From NCBI GenBank assembly GCA_031993545.1, contig DAMAHZ010000018.1, forward strand, positions 1 through 42,439: DNA of 42,439 nt, in the 5' to 3' direction. The notes beneath the pieces were generated by a model. That model saw only the letters and a list, made by a program, of their open reading frames with translations, ran no database searches and was not told where the DNA came from. The translations under genes were made by a program, and so were the position numbers. Below are positions 1 through 8,498 of the stretch, piece after piece (within the stretch, counting starts at the first letter, position 1; the number at the start of each line of letters is the position of its first letter). Origin of the DNA: UBA1535 sp002323775. GTDB lineage: Bacteria > Bacillota > Clostridia > Tissierellales > Sedimentibacteraceae.

Positions 1-1
1 T

Positions 2-355
2 ATATGGTTTGCAATTGGCGCCTTAGTATCATTTTTATTTTATAGCTTAGGTGCGAGTATAGTAGTTCAATTTATAGTGTTTTTCATTGTTTCAATTGTT
101 CTGTTGATCTTTACCAGACCTATATTTACTAAATATTTAAAGGTAGGGAAAATAAGAACGAATGTAGAAGGCTTAATTGGAGAAAAGGCAAAGGTCATTA
201 CAAAAATTAGCAATTTGGACAATAATGGTACAGTTAAGGTAAGAGGGCAAATATGGTCGGCAAGATCAGAGAATGACGATGAAGAACTTGAAGTGGATTC
301 AATAGTTTACATTAAAAATGTAGTTGGTGTAAAACTTATTGTAGGCAAAGAATAA
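2..355 (+). CDS. NfeD-like membrane protein, C-terminal part (5' end outside window)
   Basis: The frame is open from the first bases of the window, so the GTG at 77 is internal and the true start lies upstream. The visible part has hydrophobic membrane segments up to about base 130, then a soluble beta-rich domain of about 70 residues containing GLIGEKAKV and GTVKVRGQIWSA. This is the OB-fold pattern of NfeD C-terminal domains, where the G-x-V-x-V-x-G-x-x-W core is typical. NfeD proteins are membrane partners of SPFH/stomatin proteins, and the next gene, 25 bases downstream, is such a protein, so the two form a standard NfeD-SPFH pair. The role is probably membrane-domain organisation or membrane protein quality control. 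The N-terminal protease-like part of long NfeD forms cannot be judged here. Confidence 0.85.
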   Translation: MWFAIGALVSFLFYSLGASIVVQFIVFFIVSIVLLIFTRPIFTKYLKVGKIRTNVEGLIGEKAKVITKISNLDNNGTVKVRGQIWSARSENDDEELEVDSIVYIKNVVGVKLIVGKE

Positions 356-380
356 TAATTTAATTTATAGGAGGATATTA

Positions 381-1319
381 ATGATAGAAATATTAATAGG
401 AGTTTTAGTTTTAATTTTGGTGGTTTTGGTAATTTCAAGTATTAAAATTGTTCCGCAGGCTCACGCATATGTTGTTGAGAGACTTGGCGCATACCAAGGA
501 ACATGGAGTGTCGGTATGCACTTTAAATTACCACTTATTGAGAAAATTGCCAAAAAGGTTTCGTTAAAAGAGCAGGTAGCTGATTTCCCACCACAGCCTG
601 TTATAACGAAGGACAATGTAACAATGCAGATTGATACAATAGTGTATCTTCAGATTTCTGACCCTAAGTTTTATACATATGGTGTTGTTAATCCAATAAA
701 GGCTATAGAGAATTTAACAGCTACAAGCTTAAGAAACATCATAGGTGAGTTAGAATTAGATGAAACACTTACATCAAGAGAAGTTATCAATACAAAGATG
801 AGAGCTGTACTTGATGAAGCAACTGACCCTTGGGGAATTAAAATTACTAGAGTAGAGTTAAAGAACATTATGCCGCCTGCTGCTATTCAAGATGCAATGG
901 AAAAGCAAATGAAGGCAGAGAGAGAAAGACGTGAATCTATACTAAGAGCTGAGGGTGAAAAGAAATCAGCAATTTTGATTGCTGAAGGTAAAAAAGAGTC
1001 TGTGATATTACAAGCAGAGGCTGAAAAAACATCAGCGATACTAAGAGCAGAAGCTAAAAAAGAAGCTGCAATCAGAGAAGCAGAGGGTGAGGCAGAGGCT
1101 ATACTTAAGCTTCGTCAAGCTGAAGCTGACGGCTTAAAGATGTTAAAGGATGCGCAGATTAGTCAAGAGGTTATTACTCTAAAAAGCTTTGAAGCCTTAA
1201 CAAAGGTAGCGGATGGAAAATCAACAAAAATCATCATACCATCAAATTTGCAAAATGTTGCAAACTTAGCTACTGCATTTGCAGAAACTATAAAAACTGA
1301 TAACATTGATATGAACTAA
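381..1319 (+). CDS. SPFH/band-7 (stomatin-like) membrane protein, QmcA/YbbK type
   Basis: This 312-residue protein has an N-terminal membrane anchor (about residues 2-22). An SPFH domain follows, with IVPQAHAYVVERLGAY at about 24-39 and VTKDN-type segments after it. A long Ala/Glu/Lys-rich coiled coil with repeated AEGEKK and AEAEKTSAILRAEA-like units spans about residues 170-255, and the tail is short and hydrophobic. Length and order match the QmcA/YbbK stomatin family, which forms large membrane-associated oligomers with NfeD proteins. A good site, GGAGG, lies just before the ATG. The upstream nfeD-like gene is in the same operon. A hairpin follows at 1346-1381. Confidence 0.92.
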   Translation: MIEILIGVLVLILVVLVISSIKIVPQAHAYVVERLGAYQGTWSVGMHFKLPLIEKIAKKVSLKEQVADFPPQPVITKDNVTMQIDTIVYLQISDPKFYTYGVVNPIKAIENLTATSLRNIIGELELDETLTSREVINTKMRAVLDEATDPWGIKITRVELKNIMPPAAIQDAMEKQMKAERERRESILRAEGEKKSAILIAEGKKESVILQAEAEKTSAILRAEAKKEAAIREAEGEAEAILKLRQAEADGLKMLKDAQISQEVITLKSFEALTKVADGKSTKIIIPSNLQNVANLATAFAETIKTDNIDMN

Positions 1320-1345
1320 GGTTATAATAAATAATATCTTTAACA

Positions 1346-1381
1346 ATAAAACCATGCAGTTTCCACAATGTATGGTTTTAT
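1346..1381 (+). terminator. Hairpin terminator after the SPFH gene
   Basis: The arms ATAAAACCATGCA and TGTATGGTTTTAT form a 13-bp stem (one G-U pair) around a 10-base loop, 26 bases past the SPFH stop. The T tract lies inside the right arm and there is no long T tail, so termination may be partial. Confidence 0.6.
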
Positions 1382-1472
1382 GCTTATAGATAAACGCTAC
1401 GCTTAAGATATTGATAAAATCTAAAATCTAAAATATATTTTTAAAATTTTTTGAAGTTTTAGTAAATAATCC

Positions 1473-1501
1473 TTGAAAAAGTAAAAGATATATAATAAAA
1501 T
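1473..1501 (+). promoter_or_regulatory. Promoter of the riboswitch-ATPase transcript
   Basis: TTGAAA at 1473-1478 and TAAAAT at 1496-1501 are separated by 17 bases. This places the transcript start just before the riboswitch at about 1515, as expected. Overlapping TATAAT sequences nearby leave the exact -10 uncertain. Confidence 0.5.
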
Positions 1502-1514
1502 ATAATTAATTGAA

Positions 1515-1636
1515 TATTTCGCGAGGGAGTAGTTCGCATCTATATTGATAAGTAAAAAGATATATTGATATTTGAATGTGTTTAAAGTCATCATCACGAT
1601 TATTTTATAATCTGGCTTAAACTAAAGAACAAGACT
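1515..1636 (+). promoter_or_regulatory. yybP-ykoY family manganese riboswitch
   Basis: The conserved pieces of the yybP-ykoY aptamer appear in order: GCGAGGGAGTAG (1521-1532); a variable arm closed by CGCAT/ATGTG; then GTTTAAAGTCATCA, a small hairpin, CTGGCTTAAAC; and finally CAAGAC at about 1630. The AAAGTC-TCA and C-GGCTT segments are the two facing loops that hold Mn2+ in this family. Position also fits: the class is known upstream of P-type cation ATPases, including the pneumococcal and lactococcal Ca2+/Mn2+ pumps, and the next gene is one. The last conserved element overlaps the left arm of the terminator at 1631. Folding of the aptamer and of the terminator should therefore exclude each other, giving an ON switch when Mn2+ binds. 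P1 pairing is weak by eye. Confidence 0.85.
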
Positions 1637-1678
1637 TGTACACGATACATTTATTTTGTGTTGTGTACAAGTCTTTTT
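1631..1678 (+). terminator. Expression-platform terminator of the Mn riboswitch
   Basis: AAGACTTGTACAC (1631-1643) pairs perfectly with GTGTACAAGTCTT (1663-1675) and runs into a short T tract. It lies 160 bases before the ATPase start, between aptamer and gene. The remaining stretch 1679-1820 is AT-rich and I recognise nothing else in it. Confidence 0.85.
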
Positions 1679-1837
1679 AAATTATTCTGATAGCGACATT
1701 ATAATACTAATGCTAATTAAAAAAAACAAAAATATTGTATCGGCTGTTTATCCTATTAAAATGTTTAATATAGCTGAATAGATTAAATTTAATTAGGAAT
1801 AGTAATAAAAGGCAAATTAAAGGAGAGTAAATGTATT

Positions 1838-4471
1838 ATGAAATTTTACAATGAAAGTACAGAAAAAGTTTTATCTGAAGTTGGCAGTTCAGAGGGAGGC
1901 TTGTCAAATGCTGAGGCAGAGAAGCGTTTAGCTCAGAATGGTAAAAATAAGCTGGCTGAGTCAGAAAAAGAAAGTATTTTTAAACGCTTTTTAGAAGAAC
2001 TTAAAGACCCTATGCTAATCATGCTTATGATAGCGGCTCTTGTTTCAGGGATAACCTCAGTTATGCAGGGTCATGGCGAATATGCAGAAGTTGTAATAAT
2101 TATGATAGTCGTAATATTAAATGCAAGCTTAGGTGTATATCAAGAGAGCAAGGCTGAAAAGGCTATAGAGGCGTTGCAGCAAATGGCAGCAGCCACAAGT
2201 AAGATTATAAGAGATGGAAAGATAGTAACATTAAAAAGTGAAGATATAGTAGTTGGTGACATTGTTATATTAGAAGCCGGAGATGCAGTCCCTGCTGACG
2301 GCCGTATTATTGAAAATGCCAGTATGAAAATCGAAGAAGCAGCACTTACTGGAGAAAGCGTACCTGTAAGTAAAATGATAGATATTCTTGGAATGGGAGA
2401 AAAGAAAGAAGTTTCTCTTGGCGATAGAAAAAATATGGTTTATATGGGTAGCACAGTAGTTTACGGACGTGGTAAAGCAGTTGTATGTGCAACAGGAATG
2501 GATACCGAAATGGGTAAGATAGCAGATGCACTTGCAAAGGCAGAAGATGGGGAAACACCTCTGCAAATAAAGCTTGGACAACTAAGTAAAACATTAAGCT
2601 ATGGAGTAATCGCCATATGTGCATTTGTATTTGCATTTAGCTTGTTCCGTGCCGGAAATTTAGAAATGGAAACTATTCTGAATACATTTATGGTAGCTGT
2701 AAGCTTGGCTGTTGCAGCAATACCTGAGGGATTGGCTACAGTTGTTACAATAGTTTTATCTATTGGTGTAACTAATATGTCAAAGCGTAATGCTATTATT
2801 AGAAAGCTGACAGCTGTTGAAACTCTTGGATGCGCTCAGGTAATATGCAGTGATAAGACAGGTACATTAACTCAAAATAAAATGACAGTAGTTGACCACT
2901 ATGGAGATAATGAAGCATTTTTGGCAAGAGCAATGGCACTTGCGAGTGACGCAGAGCTTGAAAGCAACGGTTCTGCGGTTGGAGAGCCTACAGAGGTTGC
3001 TTTGGTAAATTATGCCAATAAATTAAATCTTAATAAAAACAAATTAAAGGAAGAAGAACCTCGTATTGGAGAAGCTCCTTTTGATAGTTCAAGAAAAATG
3101 ATGAGTACAGTTCACAATGCAAAAGATGGAATTATTCAATATACAAAGGGTGCTCCTGATGAAGTGTTAAAACGCTGTACACGAATCATTGATAATGGTA
3201 ATATAAGAAAAATAAGTGAACAAGATATGAACAATATCTTAAAAACAAATAAATCCTTTGCAGATAGAGCATTGCGTATTTTGGCTGTGGCATATAAACC
3301 TCATGATACAGAGCCTGCATTGTATGAGGCAGAGGCTTTGGAAAATGATTTAATATTTGTTGGTTTAGCAGGAATGATAGACCCTGTGAGACCAGAAGTG
3401 TATGAAGCAGTTAAGGATTGTAAAAAATCAGGTATAAGACCTATAATGATAACAGGGGACCATAAGGATACTGCAATTGCAATAGCTATGGAGCTCGGGA
3501 TAATAACTGATCCAACACAGGCGATAACTGGAGCAGAGCTTAACCATTTTTCAGATGAAGAATTTAAAAAGGTTATAGGAAATTACAGTGTTTATGCCAG
3601 AGTTCAGCCTGAGCATAAGGTGCGTATAGTTAAGACATGGCAAGAAAATGGCTTTGTCACAGCGATGACGGGTGATGGAGTAAATGACGCTCCAAGCATT
3701 AAAACAGCCGATATCGGTATAGGTATGGGGATAACAGGAACAGATGTAACAAAAAATGTTGCTGATATGGTATTGACAGATGATAATTTTGCGAGCATAG
3801 TTGGTGCTGTTTCAGAGGGAAGAACAATATATGACAATATCCGTAAAGCTATACAGTTCTTACTTTCAAGTAACCTAAGTGAAGTTATTAGTATATTTGT
3901 AGCATCTATTTTGAATTTTGTAATATTAAGACCGGCTCATCTTTTGTGGATTAACCTGATAACAGATACATTCCCTGCAATAGCATTGGGTATGGAACCA
4001 GCTGAACCGGGAATTATGAACAGAAGACCAAGAGAAAAGTCAGAGGGTATCTTTGCCGGCGGTGTAGGCTTTAATTCTATATATCAAGGTGTAATGGTAT
4101 CAATATTAACACTTGCAGCATACTTTATAGGACACTATATTGAAAGTGGTGTATGGGAGATTGCAAATAGTGCCGATGGTATGACAATGGCATTCTTAAC
4201 AATGAATATGTCAGAGATATTCCACGCATTTAACATGAGAAGCTCTCATAAAAGTATATTTACATTAAAGACACATAATAAATACTTATATGCTTCTTTA
4301 GTAGGCGGAATGGCTCTTACAATAGCTGTTATGTATGTACCGTTTTTATCTAATGCTTTTGGACTTGAACATATAAACATGCTTGAGTTTAGTATTGCAA
4401 TGTTACTTGCATTGTGTGTAATTCCGATTGTTGAAATTGTTAAATTAATTCAAAGAAATAAAGCTAAATAA
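1838..4471 (+). CDS. P2-type cation-transporting ATPase (Ca2+/Mn2+ efflux pump)
   Basis: This 877-residue ion pump should use ATP to export a divalent cation across the cell membrane. It has the N-terminal cation-ATPase domain, the TGES actuator loop at 171-174, the M4 ion-site motif PEGL at 296-299, the phosphorylated aspartate in DKTGT at 339, the KGAPD nucleotide-domain motif and TGDGVNDAPS from 611. Four to six C-terminal helices follow. This is the SERCA/PMR1-like P2A pattern at normal length. The manganese riboswitch in front suggests Mn2+-induced expression, so Mn2+ and/or Ca2+ export is likely; the sequence alone does not fix the ion. AGGAG at 1821 is 12 bases before this ATG. An earlier ATG at 1831 sits at better spacing but opens only a 7-codon frame (MYYEILQ) overlapping the gene start. 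Confidence 0.95.
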   Translation: MKFYNESTEKVLSEVGSSEGGLSNAEAEKRLAQNGKNKLAESEKESIFKRFLEELKDPMLIMLMIAALVSGITSVMQGHGEYAEVVIIMIVVILNASLGVYQESKAEKAIEALQQMAAATSKIIRDGKIVTLKSEDIVVGDIVILEAGDAVPADGRIIENASMKIEEAALTGESVPVSKMIDILGMGEKKEVSLGDRKNMVYMGSTVVYGRGKAVVCATGMDTEMGKIADALAKAEDGETPLQIKLGQLSKTLSYGVIAICAFVFAFSLFRAGNLEMETILNTFMVAVSLAVAAIPEGLATVVTIVLSIGVTNMSKRNAIIRKLTAVETLGCAQVICSDKTGTLTQNKMTVVDHYGDNEAFLARAMALASDAELESNGSAVGEPTEVALVNYANKLNLNKNKLKEEEPRIGEAPFDSSRKMMSTVHNAKDGIIQYTKGAPDEVLKRCTRIIDNGNIRKISEQDMNNILKTNKSFADRALRILAVAYKPHDTEPALYEAEALENDLIFVGLAGMIDPVRPEVYEAVKDCKKSGIRPIMITGDHKDTAIAIAMELGIITDPTQAITGAELNHFSDEEFKKVIGNYSVYARVQPEHKVRIVKTWQENGFVTAMTGDGVNDAPSIKTADIGIGMGITGTDVTKNVADMVLTDDNFASIVGAVSEGRTIYDNIRKAIQFLLSSNLSEVISIFVASILNFVILRPAHLLWINLITDTFPAIALGMEPAEPGIMNRRPREKSEGIFAGGVGFNSIYQGVMVSILTLAAYFIGHYIESGVWEIANSADGMTMAFLTMNMSEIFHAFNMRSSHKSIFTLKTHNKYLYASLVGGMALTIAVMYVPFLSNAFGLEHINMLEFSIAMLLALCVIPIVEIVKLIQRNKAK

Positions 4472-4537
4472 TTATTTGTATTATTGTCAGGATTGTGTTA
4501 AGCTATCTAAGTAAACAAATTATATTGGAGAAAAGAG

Positions 4538-5251
4538 ATGCGACTAATTAATACTTTCCACTCATCATGGAGTGAATTTTTAAATGAAGAAACTATGAAC
4601 AAATTACATGACATAGATGTGAAAATAGGTGATAATATAAATCCTGAGCCTGAGAATGTCCTAAGATTTCTAAACAATGACTTAAACAGTATAAAGGTTG
4701 TGATTTTAGGACAGGATCCATATCCTGAAAAGGGCAGAGCTACAGGAAGATCCTTTGAGGTTGGAGATTTACATGATTGGAACGATAAATTTAGACAAGT
4801 CTCTCTTAAAAATATAATTAGATTGATTCATAAAAATTATAACAATGTAGAGAATTACAATGAAATCAGAAAATTTTCAACAATACAGGAAGAAATAAAA
4901 TCCGGTAAATTTAATATATTAGCACCTGGTGAGATATTTAAGTCTTGGGAGAAGCAAGGCGTTTTAATGCTCAATACTTATCTGAGTGTAGAAGCAGGAA
5001 AGTCAGGCAGTCATATAGACATATGGGAAGATTTTAGTATAAATTTACTTAAATTTATTTCAACAAAAAATAAGGATATAAGCTGGTTTTTATGGGGTAA
5101 GCAGGCAGAGGATAAGGCTCAATATATTGTAGATGGAGAAAAGTATATTAGCAGGCATCCGATGATGTGCTCAGAAAAATACGAGGATGATTTTTTAAAG
5201 TCAAGTTGCTTTAAGGATACTATGAGTCTTATAAATTGGCTTGGTCTATAA
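4538..5251 (+). CDS. ung: Uracil-DNA glycosylase, family 1, divergent
   Basis: This 237-residue protein removes uracil from DNA, starting base-excision repair. Family-1 signatures are visible: GQDPY at 58-62 with the catalytic water-activating Asp60, the uracil-stacking Phe73 in GRSF, Asn146 in MLNTYL, WFLWGKQA at 183-190, and His207 in the HP loop. Two normally invariant parts differ. GQDPYH has become GQDPYP, and the minor-groove loop HPSPLSA has become HPMMCSE, so the leucine that pushes uracil out of the helix is replaced. The protein is probably active, but substrate range or efficiency could differ. It sits alone between the ATPase and nrdJ, with a terminator behind it. Confidence 0.85.
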   Translation: MRLINTFHSSWSEFLNEETMNKLHDIDVKIGDNINPEPENVLRFLNNDLNSIKVVILGQDPYPEKGRATGRSFEVGDLHDWNDKFRQVSLKNIIRLIHKNYNNVENYNEIRKFSTIQEEIKSGKFNILAPGEIFKSWEKQGVLMLNTYLSVEAGKSGSHIDIWEDFSINLLKFISTKNKDISWFLWGKQAEDKAQYIVDGEKYISRHPMMCSEKYEDDFLKSSCFKDTMSLINWLGL

Positions 5252-5324
5252 TTAAAAAGAGTAATGATTTATGCGGGAGGACTTTATTCTTCCCGATTGT
5301 AAGGATTTGAAAATTAAAATAATA

Positions 5325-5380
5325 AAAATATGTTAAGAAGTTTTTAAATAATATTAAAATTTCTTAACATATTTTATTTT
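5325..5380 (+). terminator. Rho-independent terminator after ung
   Basis: AAAATATGTTAAGAA (5325-5339) pairs with TTCTTAACATATTTT (5361-5375), a 15-bp stem followed by a T-rich run to 5382. A smaller GC hairpin (CGGGA/TCCCG) lies before it at about 5273-5295. Confidence 0.85.
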
Positions 5381-5437
5381 TTACTTGGACATATTAAAAT
5401 ATAAAGCATTTTAACCAATTTTAAATTTTTATGCCAA

Positions 5438-5495
5438 ATACTATATGTAGTATTTGCTTGACAGGTATTTATAACAATGCTACAATATGTTGTAT
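5438..5495 (+). promoter_or_regulatory. nrdJ promoter with two NrdR boxes
   Basis: TTGACA (5458-5463), 17 bases, then TACAAT (5481-5486) form a near-consensus promoter. Two NrdR-box cores bracket it: CTATATGTAG (5441-5450) just upstream of -35, and CAATATGTTG (5483-5492) over the -10. Both fit the NrdR consensus core CwATATaTwG with the same single change. They are 42 bases apart, four helical turns, as expected for cooperative binding of the nucleotide-sensing repressor NrdR. Confidence 0.8.
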
Positions 5496-5578
5496 ACAAA
5501 AATTATAAGAAACTTTATATAAATTGAAAATTCCATTCAATTTTTAAATCTATTATCTAATTTTCTAAGAGGTGCAGT

Positions 5579-7933
5579 ATGTCGAAAATATTAAAAAGAA
5601 CAGGGATTTTAGCGGATTTTACAGTATCTAAAATCGAAGATGCCATAGTTAAGGCTATGAAGGAAACTAAGGTGGGGGTTGATTTGGATATTGCAAGAGA
5701 AATATCAGAATCTATTGCTAAAGAGATAGAGGATAAGAAGTTCCCTATACCAGTTGAGCTTGTACAGGATATGGTTGAGGACAGGCTCATGGAGAGCAGA
5801 CGAAAAGATGTAGCAAAAAAATACATACTATATAGATATGAAAGAGATAAATCGAGAGATAAAAGAAAAAGGAGAGATTTCAAACTTCTTACAGAGGAAT
5901 TTATAAGCAAATACAAACATAAAGAAAATCCTATGAACCAGTTGGGCAGCTTTGTTTATTATAGAACTTATTCGAGATGGCTGGATGATGAAAGAAGGAG
6001 AGAATACTGGTGGGAAACAGTAAGGAGAGCTGTTGAGTACAATTGCAGCCTAGTTCCTACAACAAAAGAAGAAGCAGAGGCTTTATACGATAACATATTC
6101 AACCTAAGACAATTTTTGTCCGGAAGAACTTTCTGGGTAGGAGGAACCTCTGTAGCTTATAACTATCCTATAGCAAATTATAACTGTGCATTTGAGGTTA
6201 TTGATAATTATCACGCATTTAAAGATTTGTTCTATTTGCTTATGGTAGGCTCCGGAGTTGGAGTAAGAGTTTTAAAATCAGATGTAGAGAAGCTGCCAAA
6301 GCTTAGAAGCAATTATATGATTATACACGAGGACTACAGCCCTGTGGATTCAGAAAGTCGTGAGGACAGCACAAGTCTTGAATTCCACAAAAATAATACT
6401 GCCAAGATAGTTGTTGGAGATAGTAAAGAAGGTTGGGTTCAAGCATTAGATTTTTTCTTCAAAATTGTATATAGTTCAGAATATAGAAATATCAGTACGA
6501 TAGTTATTAAATACGATAATGTAAGACCAAAGGGAGAGGTTTTAAAAACCTTTGGAGGAACTGCAAGCGGACATATCAGTCTTAAAAATATGTTTACTAA
6601 AATAGATAAGGTAATAAAGAAAAGAAGCAGCATAGAGGGAAAAGAAAGATTTAAAGTTAGAGCTATTGACTGTTTAGATATGGCTAACATTATAGGTGAA
6701 AATGTAGTAGTAGGCGGAGTCAGAAGAACTGCTGAAATCATGCTTATAGATTATGATGATAAAGAATGTATAGAGGCAAAAACTAATCTGTACAAGCAAA
6801 TTGACGGTCAATGGATAGTCGACAAGGATATAATCCATAGACAAATGAGCAATAATTCTATTTATTATAAACAAAAGCCAACTAAGGAGCAATTGCATTG
6901 GCAAATAGAACAAATGAGATATTCCGGCGAACCTGGATGGGTAAATGAGGTAGCAGGTGCAAAGAGAAGGGAAAATATGAATGGTGTTAATCCTTGTGGC
7001 GAGATACTGCTTGATTCTAAAGGATTATGTAATTTAACTACTCTTAATGTATTTGCCTTTGTAAATGATGATAATACCTTAGATGAGAATGGCTTGCTTG
7101 AGGCTCAAAGATTGTCTGTTAGATCAGCATATCGTATGACTTGCGTTGAGCTAGAGCTTCCGGACTGGGATAGCGTTCAGCAAAGAGATAAGCTAACAGG
7201 CTGTTCATTGACAGGCTGGCAGGATATGGCAAATGCAATAGGTTTAAATAGAGATGAGCAGGCAGTTTTGTTAAGAAAACTTAGAAAAGTAGCTAAGGAA
7301 GAAGCTAAGAGATACGCTATGGAAATAGGGGAAAAGGAGCCTATTCTGGTGACTACAGTTAAACCAGAAGGTACGCTTTCACAGCTTCCGTCTGTTTCAA
7401 GTGGTGTTCATTATTCTCATTCTCCATATTTCATAAGGAGAGTTAGAATTAACAGTCACGATCCTCTTGTTAAGGTTTGTGAGGAGTTAGGATACACAAT
7501 ACATCCAGAGGTTGGACAGGATTTAGAAACTTGTACAACTAAGGTTGTTGAATTCCCTTGTAAATCGCCGATAGGAAAGACAAAGTATGATGTAAGTGCT
7601 ATTGAACAGCTTGAAAATTACAAGCTTTTCATGGAAAACTACGTTGATCATAATTGTTCTATAACAATTCATGTTAGGGACAAGGAATGGAAAGACGTTG
7701 AAAAATGGGTATGGGAAAATTGGGATGATGTAGTTGCATTGTCGTTCCTATCATTGGATGATAGCTTCTATCAGCTAATGCCATATGAGGCTATATCAGA
7801 AGAAGAATATTCAAGAAGAATATCAGAGATGAGACCTTTTATACCATCACTTTTAAATAAATACGAATTAAACGAGTCAGACTTAGATATTGGAACTGAC
7901 GGTTGCGACAACGGAGTTTGTCCGATAAGATAG
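5579..7933 (+). CDS. nrdJ: Adenosylcobalamin-dependent ribonucleoside-triphosphate reductase, class II, monomeric type
   Basis: This enzyme reduces ribonucleoside triphosphates to deoxyribonucleotides using a B12-derived thiyl radical. The 784 residues begin with an ATP-cone (about 1-95, VSKIEDAIVKAMKET), the allosteric activity site. The catalytic barrel carries Cys203 (NYNCAF), Cys473 in NPCGEI (471-476) and Cys484 (GLCNLTTL), matching the cysteines of Lactobacillus RTPR. GGVRRTAEIML is typical of that monomeric subclass. The C-terminus holds the mobile redox pair Cys776/Cys781 in CDNGVCPIR, which is re-reduced by thioredoxin. AGAGGTG precedes the ATG. NrdR boxes on the promoter indicate repression when dATP is high. 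It is about 45 residues longer than the Lactobacillus enzyme, largely the ATP-cone. Confidence 0.95.
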   Translation: MSKILKRTGILADFTVSKIEDAIVKAMKETKVGVDLDIAREISESIAKEIEDKKFPIPVELVQDMVEDRLMESRRKDVAKKYILYRYERDKSRDKRKRRDFKLLTEEFISKYKHKENPMNQLGSFVYYRTYSRWLDDERRREYWWETVRRAVEYNCSLVPTTKEEAEALYDNIFNLRQFLSGRTFWVGGTSVAYNYPIANYNCAFEVIDNYHAFKDLFYLLMVGSGVGVRVLKSDVEKLPKLRSNYMIIHEDYSPVDSESREDSTSLEFHKNNTAKIVVGDSKEGWVQALDFFFKIVYSSEYRNISTIVIKYDNVRPKGEVLKTFGGTASGHISLKNMFTKIDKVIKKRSSIEGKERFKVRAIDCLDMANIIGENVVVGGVRRTAEIMLIDYDDKECIEAKTNLYKQIDGQWIVDKDIIHRQMSNNSIYYKQKPTKEQLHWQIEQMRYSGEPGWVNEVAGAKRRENMNGVNPCGEILLDSKGLCNLTTLNVFAFVNDDNTLDENGLLEAQRLSVRSAYRMTCVELELPDWDSVQQRDKLTGCSLTGWQDMANAIGLNRDEQAVLLRKLRKVAKEEAKRYAMEIGEKEPILVTTVKPEGTLSQLPSVSSGVHYSHSPYFIRRVRINSHDPLVKVCEELGYTIHPEVGQDLETCTTKVVEFPCKSPIGKTKYDVSAIEQLENYKLFMENYVDHNCSITIHVRDKEWKDVEKWVWENWDDVVALSFLSLDDSFYQLMPYEAISEEEYSRRISEMRPFIPSLLNKYELNESDLDIGTDGCDNGVCPIR

Positions 7934-7960
7934 CAGTTTGAAATTTGTTTTACACAATAA

Positions 7961-8004
7961 AAAAAACACAGAGAAAAATGTTTAAATTTTTCTTTGTGTT
8001 TTTT
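7961..8004. terminator. Bidirectional terminator between nrdJ and the small minus-strand gene
   Basis: AAAAAACACAGAGAAAAA pairs with TTTTTCTTTGTGTTTTTT over 18 bp (one G-U) around an 8-base loop. There are T-rich flanks on both strands, serving the two convergent genes. Confidence 0.88.
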
Positions 8005-8067
8005 AATTTTCCTAAGTATTTGTTTGCTACTCTACGAAGCCTTTAAGCATAGCTCTTAGTAGATAAA

Positions 8068-8389
8068 TTAAAACAGCATCCACCACCAAAACAATGGAAC
8101 AAATGGATTATATCTAGGTCCGAATCCTGGTCTGTTTCTTCTCCAACCTGGTCTGTTCCACATTCTTTGAGACATCTCGTCTCCATAAAGTGACATATCA
8201 CCATAAGGGGACATAGGCATCATCGGCGACATAGGCATCNNNNNNNNNNGGGTTCATTGCACCATATTCCCATGGCATTGGTGCGTCCATATTAAACATC
8301 TCCCAATTTGGAAGGTCATCTTGATTGAAGTCAGCTGGAACTACATTGTTAAATTTTAGATATTCTACAAACAATTCTTTATTAGTCAC
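8068..8389 (-). CDS. Small Met/Pro-rich hypothetical protein, interrupted by an assembly gap
   Basis: Reading starts at GTG 8389 behind a perfect AGGAGGT and gives an acidic N-terminus (MTNKELFVEYLKFNN, then DLPNWEMFNMDAPMPWEYGAMN) up to the N run at 8240-8249. Beyond the gap the sensible frame is a different one. It begins with a MPMSP-M-MPMSP repeat, continues with YGD-MSLYGDEMSQRMWNRP and arginine/proline-rich GWRRNRPGFGPRYNP, and stops at 8068 after FVPLFWWWMLF. The frame change across the gap means its ten Ns are not the real length, and an unknown number of repeat units may be missing. If the Ns are taken literally the protein ends early at 8198, which I consider an artefact. I do not recognise the family. 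Met/Pro-rich repeats with an aromatic tail suggest a surface or coat-like protein, but this is a guess. Confidence 0.6.
8240..8249. other. Assembly gap (10 N) inside a repeat
   Basis: Ten unknown bases sit next to short direct repeats encoding MPMSP (CCTATGTC units at about 8211-8239). A collapsed tandem repeat is the likely cause. Confidence 0.95.
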
Positions 8390-8498
8390 TGTAAACCTCC
8401 TAAACGATTATTATTTATTTTATGTGTTTAATATAGATATGTGAATGAGAAATTATGTTTTAAACTTAATTAAAGTTTAAATTAATCCGAAATGAAAA

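Noticed and set aside
2270..2636. Antisense open frames inside the ATPase gene
   Set aside because: Shadow frames of a strongly conserved coding region with no ribosome sites or recognisable motifs; the same holds for the opposite-strand frames in purL, purF, purM and nrdJ.
8198..8389. 63-residue protein ending DAYVADDAYVPLW
   Set aside because: Its tail comes from reading through ten Ns in a frame that the true gap length need not keep. The other frame gives the repeated MPMSP sequence and a sensible end at 8068.
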